From contig CP091733.1 of the NCBI GenBank assembly GCA_022009975.1, positions 699,001 to 763,000 of the forward strand: 64,000 nucleotides of DNA, given 5' to 3'. Source of the stretch: Phocaeicola vulgatus (GTDB lineage: Bacteria; Bacteroidota; Bacteroidia; Bacteroidales; Tannerellaceae). Positions 7,454 to 17,268 of this stretch are shown piece by piece. The notes under the pieces were generated by a model, which was not told where the DNA came from, searched no databases, and saw only the letters and a program-made list of their open reading frames with translations. Made by a program: the position numbers and the translations under genes. How positions within the stretch are numbered: the first letter of the stretch is position 1; each line of letters opens with the position of its first letter.

Positions 7454-10273
7454 ATGGTTAAATATGCTTCGTTGTTATTTCTTTGGGTAATAGTTGCCTT
7501 TCTCACCTCTTGTCATAGGGATTTTGGCAATCATTATTCCAATGCTCATAAGGAGAGAATAAAGGCAATCATGGATTCTGCGAAAGATTCCGGCAGTGTC
7601 AAGTCTCTTCTCGACACATTTATACGTCAAGGAGATTTATATGGACAAGTGCTGGCTCATGAAACTTTAGGTAAGATTTACCGTGAAAACTCCGCTTTTC
7701 CGGATGCGATTGCAGAACATCAGAAAGCTTTGGATTTGGCAAAGGTGCTGGATGATACTTTGGCGGTAGTGCAAGCTCTAAATAATATAGGAACCAATTA
7801 TAGACGCTTGGGTGTTATGGCGGATGCGTCTGAGTACCATTTCAAGGCATTGGCTTTGGTGGATCAATGCCAATCTACGAGGAAGGATATTAAAAAAAGC
7901 CGGCTTGTCGCCTTGAACGGGATAGGCAATATCTATCTTACACTTCAGAATTTCAATGAGGCGGAGAAAATGTTCCGCCAATCTCTTGTAGGAGAGAAGG
8001 AGTTGGAAAGCGATTTGGGACAAGCCATTAACTATGCTAATATAGGCGCCATCTTTGCAGAAAGGAAAGAGTATGATTCTGCTTATGTCTACTACAACTA
8101 CTCTTTGCATCACAATCAGATTATTCATTCGGATGTAGGAGTTTCCCTCTGTTATAACCATTTGGGGCAAATCGATGAGGAGAACGGGAAATTGCAATCA
8201 GCGTTGGAGTATTATCAAAAATCCTTTGAAATCATGCAAGGTAGCGGTGACCGTTGGCATTGGCTGGAATCTTGTCTCTCCCTTGCACGCGTACATTTAG
8301 CTATGAAGGAGTATGACAAGGCGAGGACTTATTTGTTCCAAGCCAAAGAGGTGTCCGTGGCAATTCATTCCATTGAGCATTTGCAAGCCGTATATTATTT
8401 GGCATACGAATGGTATAACCAGAAAGGAGATTGCCGCAATGCGTTGGATAATTATATTCGTAGTGAAGCCTATAAAGACAGCATAGATTACAAGGATAAC
8501 CTGGTGCAAAACCAGCGGGTGAACTATGAAAAGGAGAAGAGCTTGCGTGAGATTGATGGGGCACGTAAAGAGTTTGAAGAGGAGAACAGGCGTAATAAGG
8601 TGATAGCATTCATATCTGTTATGTTTTTCGTAATCGCATGTGCTGCCATCGGATTCTTGTTCTATGCTTTGCGGATGAGAATGAAGGCGCATCGTGCGTT
8701 GAGGCAAATGGAGATGGTGCGGACGACCTTCTTTACCAACTTGACGCATGAGTTCCGAACACCTCTCACGGTAATATTGGGTTTGGTGGGGAGGATGCAG
8801 ACCCATGAAGTGAGCAAAGCGGACGAAGCTCACTATCTCGATTCGATGAAAAGACAGGGAAAGAACTTGCTTGACTTGGTCAACCAGTTATTGGATATGT
8901 CGAAGCTGATGGCGAAAGCAGACCAAAAGCTGTGGAGATCCGGCAATGTGATTGCTTATATCCGCATGATTTTGGAGTCGTATAAAGATTATGCTGCTTC
9001 TTGCCAAGTAAGTCTGAACTTCAATCCCGAAGTCAATGTGTTGGATATGGACTTCGTACCGGAATACTTTGAAAAGATACTGCGGAACTTGCTTTCCAAT
9101 GCTTTGAAATTCACGCCTCAACATGGGAGCATAACGATAAAGGTAAAAGCAGAAGATAAAACATTTGTCATGCAAATTGCTGACAATGGAAAGCAGATAG
9201 AGGAAAAGGACTTACCCCATATCTTCGATATGTTTTACCAAGGTGGAGATGGAATGGCAAAGAACGGAACAGGCTTGGGACTTCCTTATGTACGTCAAAT
9301 GATGGAAAGCATGGGAGGGAAGATAAGTGCATGCAATCTGAAAAGCGGAGGAGTTGCCTTTACCTTGTCGATGCCATTGCGCCAAGAGGCTGTTGAAAAG
9401 ACGGATTGGCAAGAAACGGAATATGTTGGACCATTACAGATACAAGATCCTGTCTTGCCGGAAGAATCTGAAGCGGAAGAGTCTGATAGCCGTCCTTCCC
9501 TATTGATTGTTGAGGACAATTTGGATGTATCTTATTATATAAGCACTTTATTGAAGGACAAATTCCAAGTTTATTGTGCGGAGAATGGCAAAGTAGCTTT
9601 AGAGAAAGCAAAGTTGTTTATGCCGGATTTGATTATCACGGATTTGATGATGCCGGAGATGGATGGTTATGAATTCTGTAAAGCTGTGCGGAATTCAGAT
9701 ATTATAAATCACATCCCGATTATCGTGGTGACGGCAAAAAGTGAAGAGGCGGATAGGATTCTAAGTGTGAAAGATGGTGCAGATGCTTATCTTATGAAAC
9801 CTTTCAATGCAGAGGAGTTGTTCGTCCAAATCGACCGTTTGCTTGAACATAGCAGGATTTTGAGAGAAAAGTATGGAAAGGCTTTGCGAACAGGAGAAAA
9901 TAAGATTACGGAAATGACCCAAAACGAACGGGATTTCATTAATCGGTTGTCCACTATGGTTTATGCTAATTTAGGAGATAGGAATTTGAATGCAGACTTC
10001 CTCGCAGATAAAGTTTGTATGAGCCGTACTCAGTTGACCCGCAAACTTCGTTCCATTTCGGGACTTACTCCGACAACCTTTATTATGCAATTACGAATGG
10101 ACAAGGCCAAACGTTTGCTTGGTTCGACGGAAAAACCAATTGGCGATATTGCCTTTATTTGTGGATTTGATGATACGAGCTATTTTACCCGTGTATTCAA
10201 ACAGGCATTTAATATGACGCCGACGCAGTATAGGAAGATGCCGGACATTCAAAAAGAAGGCACTGACGAGTAA
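7454..10273 (+). CDS. TPR hybrid two-component sensor/regulator (HisKA-HATPase-REC-AraC)
   Basis: 939 residues, intact. Order: signal sequence ending LTSC (C20); TPR repeats about 50-360 (periplasmic by inference); a membrane segment about 382-403; HisKA with H432 in LTHEFRTPLT; HATPase with NALKFTP and GTGLGLPYV; a receiver domain with phospho-acceptor D730 in TDLMMPEMDGYE and the later KPF; and an AraC-type DNA-binding domain about 835-930 (SRTQLTRKL, GFDDTSYFTRVFKQ). It combines sensor and transcription factor like the hybrid systems of gut Bacteroidetes but with TPRs instead of a beta-propeller sensor. It stands directly before an operon of envelope genes (10.5-16 kb), its likely target. 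Confidence 0.92.
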   Translation: MVKYASLLFLWVIVAFLTSCHRDFGNHYSNAHKERIKAIMDSAKDSGSVKSLLDTFIRQGDLYGQVLAHETLGKIYRENSAFPDAIAEHQKALDLAKVLDDTLAVVQALNNIGTNYRRLGVMADASEYHFKALALVDQCQSTRKDIKKSRLVALNGIGNIYLTLQNFNEAEKMFRQSLVGEKELESDLGQAINYANIGAIFAERKEYDSAYVYYNYSLHHNQIIHSDVGVSLCYNHLGQIDEENGKLQSALEYYQKSFEIMQGSGDRWHWLESCLSLARVHLAMKEYDKARTYLFQAKEVSVAIHSIEHLQAVYYLAYEWYNQKGDCRNALDNYIRSEAYKDSIDYKDNLVQNQRVNYEKEKSLREIDGARKEFEEENRRNKVIAFISVMFFVIACAAIGFLFYALRMRMKAHRALRQMEMVRTTFFTNLTHEFRTPLTVILGLVGRMQTHEVSKADEAHYLDSMKRQGKNLLDLVNQLLDMSKLMAKADQKLWRSGNVIAYIRMILESYKDYAASCQVSLNFNPEVNVLDMDFVPEYFEKILRNLLSNALKFTPQHGSITIKVKAEDKTFVMQIADNGKQIEEKDLPHIFDMFYQGGDGMAKNGTGLGLPYVRQMMESMGGKISACNLKSGGVAFTLSMPLRQEAVEKTDWQETEYVGPLQIQDPVLPEESEAEESDSRPSLLIVEDNLDVSYYISTLLKDKFQVYCAENGKVALEKAKLFMPDLIITDLMMPEMDGYEFCKAVRNSDIINHIPIIVVTAKSEEADRILSVKDGADAYLMKPFNAEELFVQIDRLLEHSRILREKYGKALRTGENKITEMTQNERDFINRLSTMVYANLGDRNLNADFLADKVCMSRTQLTRKLRSISGLTPTTFIMQLRMDKAKRLLGSTEKPIGDIAFICGFDDTSYFTRVFKQAFNMTPTQYRKMPDIQKEGTDE

Positions 10274-10447
10274 TTAAAAAAACTCGTGCCCGTTTTATTT
10301 TGTATGAAAAAATAGGACAAATAAATAGTTGATAAAAAGCTGGTTAGTTTTTAAAATAGTCACAATTGTACCATTCTTAAAAGTAAATTTGTTTCAATAT
10401 TACCAATTATATTCTTTATTTTCCTACTAACATTTGAAAAAATCCGA

Positions 10448-10455
10448 TAATTTTG
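10448..10455 (+). promoter_or_regulatory. Candidate -7 box TAATTTTG before the envelope operon
   Basis: TAATTTTG fits TAnnTTTG and lies 82 bases before the start at 10538, inside a 264-base gap after the sensor gene. No clear -33 TTTG at the usual distance. It would give the downstream operon its own promoter, as expected if the sensor's AraC domain controls it. Confidence 0.4.
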
Positions 10456-10537
10456 TGAATATTAATAACAGGTAATCTTTCGGTCGGTTGTTATGGAGGA
10501 TTAGAGGTTCGGAAGAAAGCCATAAAATAGGAAAATA

Positions 10538-11396
10538 ATGGTTGCACGTAGTATTTTAATTTTTTTGTTGATGATAGGGGGAGTCCTATTCACTTCTGAA
10601 GTACAAGCTTACGAATTCAAAACTTGTGTTGTCGAAGAGAATGCAATTACAGAGGTGAAAGACTACTCAAAGGTGGCAAATGAAGAAGTTTGTACTTATC
10701 ATTATTATCAAGGAGAATTGAATGGTATTGAAGACGTCCGTTTGGCGTTTGCCAAGCGTTCGGGAGTCGTGATAGGCGAACTTTGGTATGATGAAACGAG
10801 CTATTCCACGCCAGTGATTGGTTTCAAGCCAAGACAACGAAAATGAGATTACCTTTTATGTGTCGGATGGCATTACGTTTTCTTCTATAGGAATGGTTTT
10901 GACCGGTGAGATGAATGGAAACCAGTTGGTATGTTTTGATGAACGTATACAGAAAGAGTCAAAACTGAAAAAATATAAAGGAGACATCCGGTATGCGATG
11001 GATCGGGAATCAGACGCCTATTGTAGTCCTTTTAAAAAAGATTATGTTTATCCTTTCGATAGTAGAAACCGTGCGGGAATCTATGAGATTTCATTGCCCA
11101 ATGGAGCAACAGGACATATTGATATCTCTTTGTTCGGCGAAGATTGGGAGGATGTGAATTTTAATTTGGAATGTTACTCTGGTGGTGTCCGTAATTATCA
11201 AGTATTGTGTGAAGGGGAAAGCCGTTTAGATGGTGCTTCTTTTATTTATACATTTGAGTGCGGATACCAAATTTCTGTAACTTTTTACAATGGTTTTATC
11301 ATCTTACGTAAAGTAGGAGGAGATAAGAAGAATTGTTTTGAATCGAATTCGGTGTCTATAGAAGGACTTTATATAGAAATGCCGTCAGTAGGATAA
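10538..11396 (+). CDS. Secreted protein of unknown function, first gene of envelope operon (one frameshift)
   Basis: I do not recognise a family. Two overlapping frames give one protein of about 285 residues. The start (MVARSILIFLLMIGGVLF) is a signal peptide with a likely cleavage after VQA. The frame changes near 10828-10833; dropping one C there joins VIGF to QDNENEITFYVSDG. The mature part is rich in aromatic and acidic residues, has several cysteines (CYSGG, VLCEGE, FECGY, KKNCF) and looks beta-rich. It is followed after 25 bases by the beta-helix gene. Location outside the inner membrane is inferred from the signal peptide. Confidence 0.7.
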
Positions 11397-11421
11397 GGAG
11401 TCGTGAAACTTTAAAATAATA

Positions 11422-12849
11422 ATGGTCATGGGAAATAGTATGAAACGTAAGTTAATATGGAGCTTCAGCTTGCTCTTGTTCATTGGGTCACTGAGTGTGG
11501 TACAGGGTCATGAAGGATGGAACGACAAGGAAGAGGATAGTGTGTTGCCATCTGTGGATTCGGCTACCCCTAATGATAATGTTTATTATGTGAGTGTAAA
11601 GAATGGGTCGAATCGTAATAATGGAAGCAAAGATGCTCCTTTTAAAGATTTGCAAAAAGCTGTAGATGCGGCAGAGGAAGGTTCTACCATCTATGTATCT
11701 GAAGGCAATTACTTAGGTAAGCTAAACCAAGGTTATATTGAGGTGAAAAAATATATATCCATTGTGGGTGGATTCTCATCAGACTTTTCATCTTGGGATC
11801 CGACTCGGTATATTACCTCTATCCGTCCGGGTGTGGAGCAGGCAGGAACCAGTGGTTCACATGGCTTGTTGGATATTTATGTAAGAGGCAATCGCAAAGG
11901 AGTGGTCTTGATAGACGGATTGAGTTTTGATAAAGGACAAATGAATGCCTATTGCGAAGCGATTACGAACAATCCGGTAGCTGCTGCTCCCGAAGGTTGT
12001 GAAACCGGACGCATGATATTGGTGGGTGAAAGCCCGGTAGGAACCAAAGTGGGCGGTGCTCCGTTGGCGCAACAGCTGATACATGGCAATGTGGAAGGAG
12101 AGGTGATTATCCGTAATTGTACCTTTGTGAACGCATACCATTTTGCGATAGAGATGGGTTGTGTAGCCGGTCATTTCGATATATATAATAATGTATTTGT
12201 TGCGAACCGAATGGCAGCTTGCGAAGTACGGGGTATGAATGCAGACCCATCGCTCTGTTCGATAGATTTTCATCACAATACAGTTCTTTTCTCTTGGTGT
12301 CGGACAAAGGTAATGGACACAATGGGATTAGGATTTCGCTATATGACGGGAATTAACGCCAATGTCTATAATAATATCTTTGGTTGCTCCAACTTGGCAG
12401 CTTTGGAAAGAACGTTCGTGGATGGCAATGCTAAAAAGGAGGCTATGCGCGTGACATCTGCTACTAACAACCGCTTCTTCATGAACTCGGCAGATTTGAT
12501 TTTGCCTTCTGGTGGTGGAAAGTGGACGAAAGTTCCGGCAGACCAGTTTGAAGATGTGGAGCAGCTGAAGGAGTATGAAGGAAATAAAGAACTCGATGAA
12601 AATGAAGCTTTCATTAAAGCGATTGATGCGGCTTATTTGAAAGGATTCGCTTCTATTTCTATCAAGCAATCGCAGGATTACCAGCCGAATAGTGCAGCCA
12701 ACCAGGTGAATCGTATTTTCGGTTTGAACCAGCAAGGTACGGAAACCATCCGTGTGACAATGTTTGCCAACCGTTATCCATTTGAGAAGGCATTCGCTTT
12801 GTTTGGTGTTGTTAAGGGATTCGGTGCACAGAAACCGGAGAAGAGATAG
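11422..12849 (+). CDS. Secreted right-handed beta-helix protein (DUF1565-like N-terminus)
   Basis: 475 residues, intact. A second ATG at 11440 (MKRKLIWSFSLLLFIGS) gives a better signal peptide than the first. After it, YYVSVKNGSNRNNGS..PFKDLQKAVDAA and STIYVSEGNY match the start of parallel beta-helix/pectate-lyase-like proteins of the DUF1565 type. Repeated beta-helix rungs follow (IIRNCTFVNAYHFAIEM, FDIYNNVFVANRM, ANVYNNIFGCSN). Such proteins bind or cleave polysaccharides, but no catalytic site can be assigned. It belongs to the unknown envelope operon. Confidence 0.75.
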   Translation: MVMGNSMKRKLIWSFSLLLFIGSLSVVQGHEGWNDKEEDSVLPSVDSATPNDNVYYVSVKNGSNRNNGSKDAPFKDLQKAVDAAEEGSTIYVSEGNYLGKLNQGYIEVKKYISIVGGFSSDFSSWDPTRYITSIRPGVEQAGTSGSHGLLDIYVRGNRKGVVLIDGLSFDKGQMNAYCEAITNNPVAAAPEGCETGRMILVGESPVGTKVGGAPLAQQLIHGNVEGEVIIRNCTFVNAYHFAIEMGCVAGHFDIYNNVFVANRMAACEVRGMNADPSLCSIDFHHNTVLFSWCRTKVMDTMGLGFRYMTGINANVYNNIFGCSNLAALERTFVDGNAKKEAMRVTSATNNRFFMNSADLILPSGGGKWTKVPADQFEDVEQLKEYEGNKELDENEAFIKAIDAAYLKGFASISIKQSQDYQPNSAANQVNRIFGLNQQGTETIRVTMFANRYPFEKAFALFGVVKGFGAQKPEKR

Positions 12850-12885
12850 GAAGATAATGTTTAATTCATACGAAAGATAGGTAAT

Positions 12886-14159
12886 ATGGCATTTCAAGAA
12901 ACAAACTACGAGTTATGGCAGTAGACTGTCAGGCTCGATAAAAGGCATAGGTGCGGGATTCGTTATGTTCATTGCAGGAACATTGTTCTTGTGGTGGAAT
13001 GAAGGACGTGCTGTCAAGACAACGCAGATGTTGGAAGAGGCGGAGAAAGTAGCAGTCCATGTAGACGATGCGTCAGTGGAGAATCCGGATGTGAATGGCA
13101 AGTTGATCCATGTAGTAGGCATGGCTGTCACGAAGGACTCTTTGGCAGACGATACTTTTGACGTTGGCGTAGTGGCTGTCCGTCTGAATAGGAAGGTGGA
13201 ATATTACCAATGGGAAGAAGATTCAAAGACAGAAACGGTTGATAAAGTTGGAGGATCGCAGGAAGAGGTGACTACTTATACTTATGATAAAGAATGGACT
13301 AATTCTCCTGTTAATTCCCAAGAATTCAAAGACCCGGAATATCGCAAGAAAAATTTTGTACTTGCTAATATAGAACCTCAAACATATATGGCCAAAAATG
13401 TTAACCTTGGCGTTTATAGTCTCTCTAAGCAGTTGATTTCTATGGTATCGGGGGGAAACTCCTGTGTCATTGGCAATGAGCGAGGCAGAGATTGCGGAAT
13501 GGAACAAGAAAATACACCAACCGAATGATGCTATTAGCGAAATAGGTGTGAAAGAGCAGTCTGCCGAAACAAAGACAGACTCAGCTTCTACAGCCTGGGC
13601 AGGGAGTGCTCAGGCTGTAGTTAAAGCAGATTATGTTCATATAAATAAAAATATAATTTATTTGGGTAAGAATCCGGATGCACCTCAAGTAGGAGATGTG
13701 CGTATCACCTTTACAAAGGTAGAACCTGCGGAAGTTTCTGTATTGGCAAAGGTGAATGGAAAGCAGTTGCAGGATTATACAGCAAAGAACGGAAAACGCT
13801 TATCTGTCCTTTCTATGGGCAATATTAGTATGGATGAGATGTTTGAACAGGAACATCAGAGCAATACGATATGGACATGGGTGTTTAGATTTATAGGATT
13901 GATATTAGTTGTGACAGGCTTAAAAGGTATTTTCAATATCCTGGTTACTTTGTTGAAAGTACTTCCGTTCCTTGCGGACATTGCGGGATTGGGCGTAGGT
14001 TTGGTTTGCAATGTTATTGGCTTCATATGGTCACTTATCGTCATTTCAATTGCTTGGCTTTTCTATCGTCCGGTCATTTCGATAACCCTGTTGGTTGTCG
14101 TGGCTGCCGGGGTGGTTTATTTGGTCAAACGGGGGCGTGATAAAAAGGAAACAGTATGA
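12886..14159 (+). CDS. TMEM43-family membrane protein (two frameshifts)
   Basis: Reading from ATG 12886 (MAFQET) the frame breaks near 12905, where one A too many hides TTTSYGSRLSGSIKGIGAGF, and again near 13453 where a run of six G instead of five hides GETPVSLAMSEAEIAEWN. The joined protein is about 423 residues: an N-terminal membrane helix (GAGFVMFIAGTLFLWWNEG), a large loop containing VRITFTKVEPAEVSVLAKV, then three or four C-terminal helices from about 13870. This is the layout of the TMEM43 (LUMA) family, whose bacterial role is not established. The next gene starts one base after the stop. Confidence 0.78.
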
Positions 14160-14160
14160 G

Positions 14161-14625
14161 ATGAAGAACTGTTTATTAGTAGCATTGTCTTTTTTATTTG
14201 TTTGCAATATGTCCTGTTATAAAACTCCATCAGAGCCAGAGGCAAAATTGGTACGTTATGATTATGTCCGGTATGGCATGATGTCTCATCCAGAAGCAGT
14301 TTACAGGGTATATTTGCAACCAGATGGAAAGGCAATGCTTCAACATAACTTTACTCAAGAGAGGGATGAAGTAGAAATCCCCATCCCTGTATCAGTTTTG
14401 GATTCAATCAAGAGTTTGATGTGGAAGCATAAAATGTATAATTACAAAAGTCATTATACATCTTTGTGGAGAGTATTGGATGGTTACAGATGGTCTTATG
14501 CGGCAAAGTTTGAAGACCAAACAGAATTTACCTCAAGTGGTGATAACAGTTACCCAGAAGATGATGGCTTTCGTGAAATCCACGCTCTCTTGAACACTTA
14601 TATAGAAAAATCAAATGAACAGTAA
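14161..14625 (+). CDS. Small lipoprotein of unknown function
   Basis: 154 residues from ATG 14161, one base after the TMEM43-family gene; a longer upstream reading would run into that gene. MKNCLLVALSFLFVCNMSC is a lipoprotein signal with the cysteine at residue 19. The rest has no family I recognise: a YGMMSHPEAVYRVYLQPDG segment and a W/Y-rich C-terminal half. Its stop overlaps the start of the next gene by 11 bases, so it is translated as part of the same operon. Confidence 0.75.
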   Translation: MKNCLLVALSFLFVCNMSCYKTPSEPEAKLVRYDYVRYGMMSHPEAVYRVYLQPDGKAMLQHNFTQERDEVEIPIPVSVLDSIKSLMWKHKMYNYKSHYTSLWRVLDGYRWSYAAKFEDQTEFTSSGDNSYPEDDGFREIHALLNTYIEKSNEQ

Positions 14626-15949
14626 ATTAAGATTAATAGTAGCTTTGGCGATTGCTTGTGTCATGCAACTTTCTGGAATAGGGAAAGTAAAAGCTCAAGC
14701 ACAAGATAATGGTTGTTGGATGAGTATTGCTTTTTTGGGTTATTATACGGATTATAATAGTTTTGTCTCTTCTGCTTCTTATCCACAATTGTGTCAAACT
14801 TATCCGGATTTGCAAACAATTAAAAATTTGGCGGTTGATACGCCTGGTGAAGAGTTCTATCTGGTTATACCATCAAAAGGACATGATGTTGTGGTTAATG
14901 CTTGCACATACGATATGTATATGCAACTTACCGATAAGTTTGAAGGGGAAATATATTATAAGACAGAGAATGGCTACGATGCTTCTTTGGGTGGAAAACC
15001 ATTTTTGATGAAATGTAATTATTCAGATGTTTTCCCAAGTACGATGTTGGTGATAGATGGAGCGGAAGGCCTGGAAACCTATTACCCGCACCTCGATTTG
15101 AATCAAGGTTCATTGCCTTATCATCCTCATGTGAGGGACATATCCCGTCCTTTGCCGCAATCCGAACCGGACGAATCTGGACAGTATGTGGACATGGGAA
15201 TACGTGCAATGGTGAAGAATGGCAAAGCCGTTATATTGTTTGATTGGGATAAATTAAACTCAAGCGGTTATATCAAAGTCAATGGAGAGGATAGCTATAG
15301 TAATATCCGTGTGGTTTCCGAAATAAATGGTATCTGTCGCCAAGTATTTGTTGGTAGTATCGGTCAGGATATAAATCCTTGGCTTTGCTTACTTATGGAT
15401 GATGGGACAGTCAAGACTTTGGGCTTGTTTGACGCATTACATAGGGAAGACTTTGCAGCAAGCCCCGCATTACCCGGTTTTTCCGATATCAGGTCCTTTG
15501 AAGAGGGAGGAGCTGGCGAGTATGAACCGGGATGCTTCTCTTACGGTACTATTTTCGGAATAGACAAGACCGGAGGCCGCCATGAAATACCTGTCTTTTT
15601 AGATGACGGGAAGTATACTTATGAAGCATTGACGGCAGAAGAAGGGGAGCATGTGACACTGCTTTTGACAAGCAACTGGAGAATGGTACTCATGGTTACA
15701 ACCACATACGAAGTGGCGGAATTTTGGGCAGGAAGCTTTTTGGAAGTAGTGAAGCGAGATGATTCATATGATTGTGATTTTCGTCTGAGAGATATGTATT
15801 CAATAGAGAGGAATCAAGATAAATCTGGAACATTCAGGTTTAGAGTGGAAGACGATAAATATACATTGATTCCTGTTTCCGGGTTTGCTCTTTATGGCAA
15901 AAGAGGCCAAAAGATAGAGTTGAAGAAGATGAAAAAGGAATGGCAATAA
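14615..15949 (+). CDS. Secreted protein of unknown function, last gene of envelope operon
   Basis: 444 residues, intact. A signal peptide (MNSKLRLIVALAIACVMQLSG) with likely cleavage after VKA-QA is followed by a beta-rich sequence with several WG/DG turns (LMDDGTVKTLG, FLDDGKYTYEAL). No family recognised. The start lies within the last codons of the lipoprotein gene. The 3' end is followed by about 80 bases and a new promoter, so the operon ends here. Confidence 0.72.
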   Translation: MNSKLRLIVALAIACVMQLSGIGKVKAQAQDNGCWMSIAFLGYYTDYNSFVSSASYPQLCQTYPDLQTIKNLAVDTPGEEFYLVIPSKGHDVVVNACTYDMYMQLTDKFEGEIYYKTENGYDASLGGKPFLMKCNYSDVFPSTMLVIDGAEGLETYYPHLDLNQGSLPYHPHVRDISRPLPQSEPDESGQYVDMGIRAMVKNGKAVILFDWDKLNSSGYIKVNGEDSYSNIRVVSEINGICRQVFVGSIGQDINPWLCLLMDDGTVKTLGLFDALHREDFAASPALPGFSDIRSFEEGGAGEYEPGCFSYGTIFGIDKTGGRHEIPVFLDDGKYTYEALTAEEGEHVTLLLTSNWRMVLMVTTTYEVAEFWAGSFLEVVKRDDSYDCDFRLRDMYSIERNQDKSGTFRFRVEDDKYTLIPVSGFALYGKRGQKIELKKMKKEWQ

Positions 15950-16006
15950 GGCTTTGGAATGGAAATTCAATAAAAAGAAAAAATAAAGATTGATTTTGTT
16001 CCTTGC

Positions 16007-16039
16007 TTTGTTGGTTTTCAAGAAATACTTATATCTTTG
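16007..16039 (+). promoter_or_regulatory. Promoter of the aminotransferase gene
   Basis: TATCTTTG at 16032-16039 fits the -7 box; TTTGTTG at 16007-16013 supplies a -33 element 18-21 bases upstream. The ATG at 16069 lies 30 bases downstream of the box. Confidence 0.65.
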
Positions 16040-16068
16040 TAAATAGTAAACCTATAAAATTTGTAGCG

Positions 16069-17267
16069 ATGCCGAATATATCACAACGTGGAATAAGCAT
16101 GCCTGCTTCTCCAATTCGCAAACTTGTACCGTTGGCTAACCAAGCCAAGGCAAAGGGGGTAAAAGTGTATTATCTGAATATCGGTCAACCGGATATTCCT
16201 ACTCCGGAAATCGCATTAGAGGCGATGCGCAAGATTGACCGGACAGTATTAGAGTATTCACCCAGTGAAGGAATTCGCAGTTTCCGGGAAAAACTGGTGA
16301 AGTACTATGAAAAGTACAATATCATGGTAGATGTGGACGATATCATCATCACTACCGGAGGATCAGAAGCTGTGTTTTTTACATTCATGGCATGTCTTGA
16401 CCCAGGAGATGAAATTATCGTTCCGGAACCAGCTTATGCCAATTACATGGCGTTTGCCATAGCTTGTGGAGCAGTTATTAAAACTATCCCATCTACTATA
16501 GAAGATGGCTTCGCTTTGCCTCCGATGGAAAGTTTGAGGAATTGATTACACCACGTACCAAAGCCGTTTTAATTTGTAATCCGAACAATCCGACTGGTTA
16601 TCTATATACAAGGAAAGAGATGAACCAAATGAGGGATCTTGTTAAAAAATATGACTTGTTCTTGTTCTCAGATGAAGTGTATCGTGAATTCTGTTATACG
16701 GGAGCTCCTTACATCTCTGCCTTCCATTTGAAAGGTATAGAGAATAATATCGTATTGATTGACTCAGTATCTAAGCGATATAGTGAGTGTGGAATCCGTG
16801 TCGGAGCTTTACTTTGCAAGAACGAGAAAGTCCGTGAAAATGTAATGAAAATGTGTCAGGCACGATTGAGCCCTCCTTTAATTGGACAAATTATTGCGGA
16901 AGCTTCGTTGGATGCACCGGCAGATTACATATTGGATGTATATAATGAATATGTAGAGCGCAGAAAGTTCTTGATTGACGGTTTGAATAAGATTCCGGGC
17001 TGTTATTCTCCAATACCGATGGGAGCTTTTTATACCGTAGTGAGGCTTCCGGTTGATGATGCAGATAAGTTCTGTGCATGGTGCTTGAGTGATTTTGAAT
17101 ATGAAGGACAAACCGTAATGATGGCTCCAGCTTCCGGTTTCTATACATCGCCTGAATTAGGTAGAGATGAAGTACGTATGGCATACGTGCTGAAAAAGGA
17201 AGACCTTGCCAAAGCATTGATTGTGTTGAGGAAAGCTTTGGAAGCTTATCCGGGCAGGACGATTTAA
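16069..17267 (+). CDS. Class I/II PLP aminotransferase, aspartate-aminotransferase-like (one frameshift)
   Basis: About 399 residues once joined. I choose ATG 16069 (MPNISQRGISMPASPIRKL) because it fits the family start and follows the promoter. YLNIGQPDIPTP, NPNNPTG and the PLP-lysine region DSVSKRYSECGIRVG are visible. The frame breaks near 16528: one more A gives PPMEKFEELITPRTKAV. Family members transfer amino groups between aspartate, aromatic or branched amino acids and 2-oxoglutarate; exact substrate is unknown. The next gene begins one base after the stop. Confidence 0.9.
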
Positions 17268-17268
17268 T

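Noticed and set aside
7454..10273. Annotating the sensor as a classical SusR-type polysaccharide regulator
   Set aside because: The sensor part is TPR repeats rather than the beta-propeller/Y_Y_Y domain, and no SusC/D genes are nearby.
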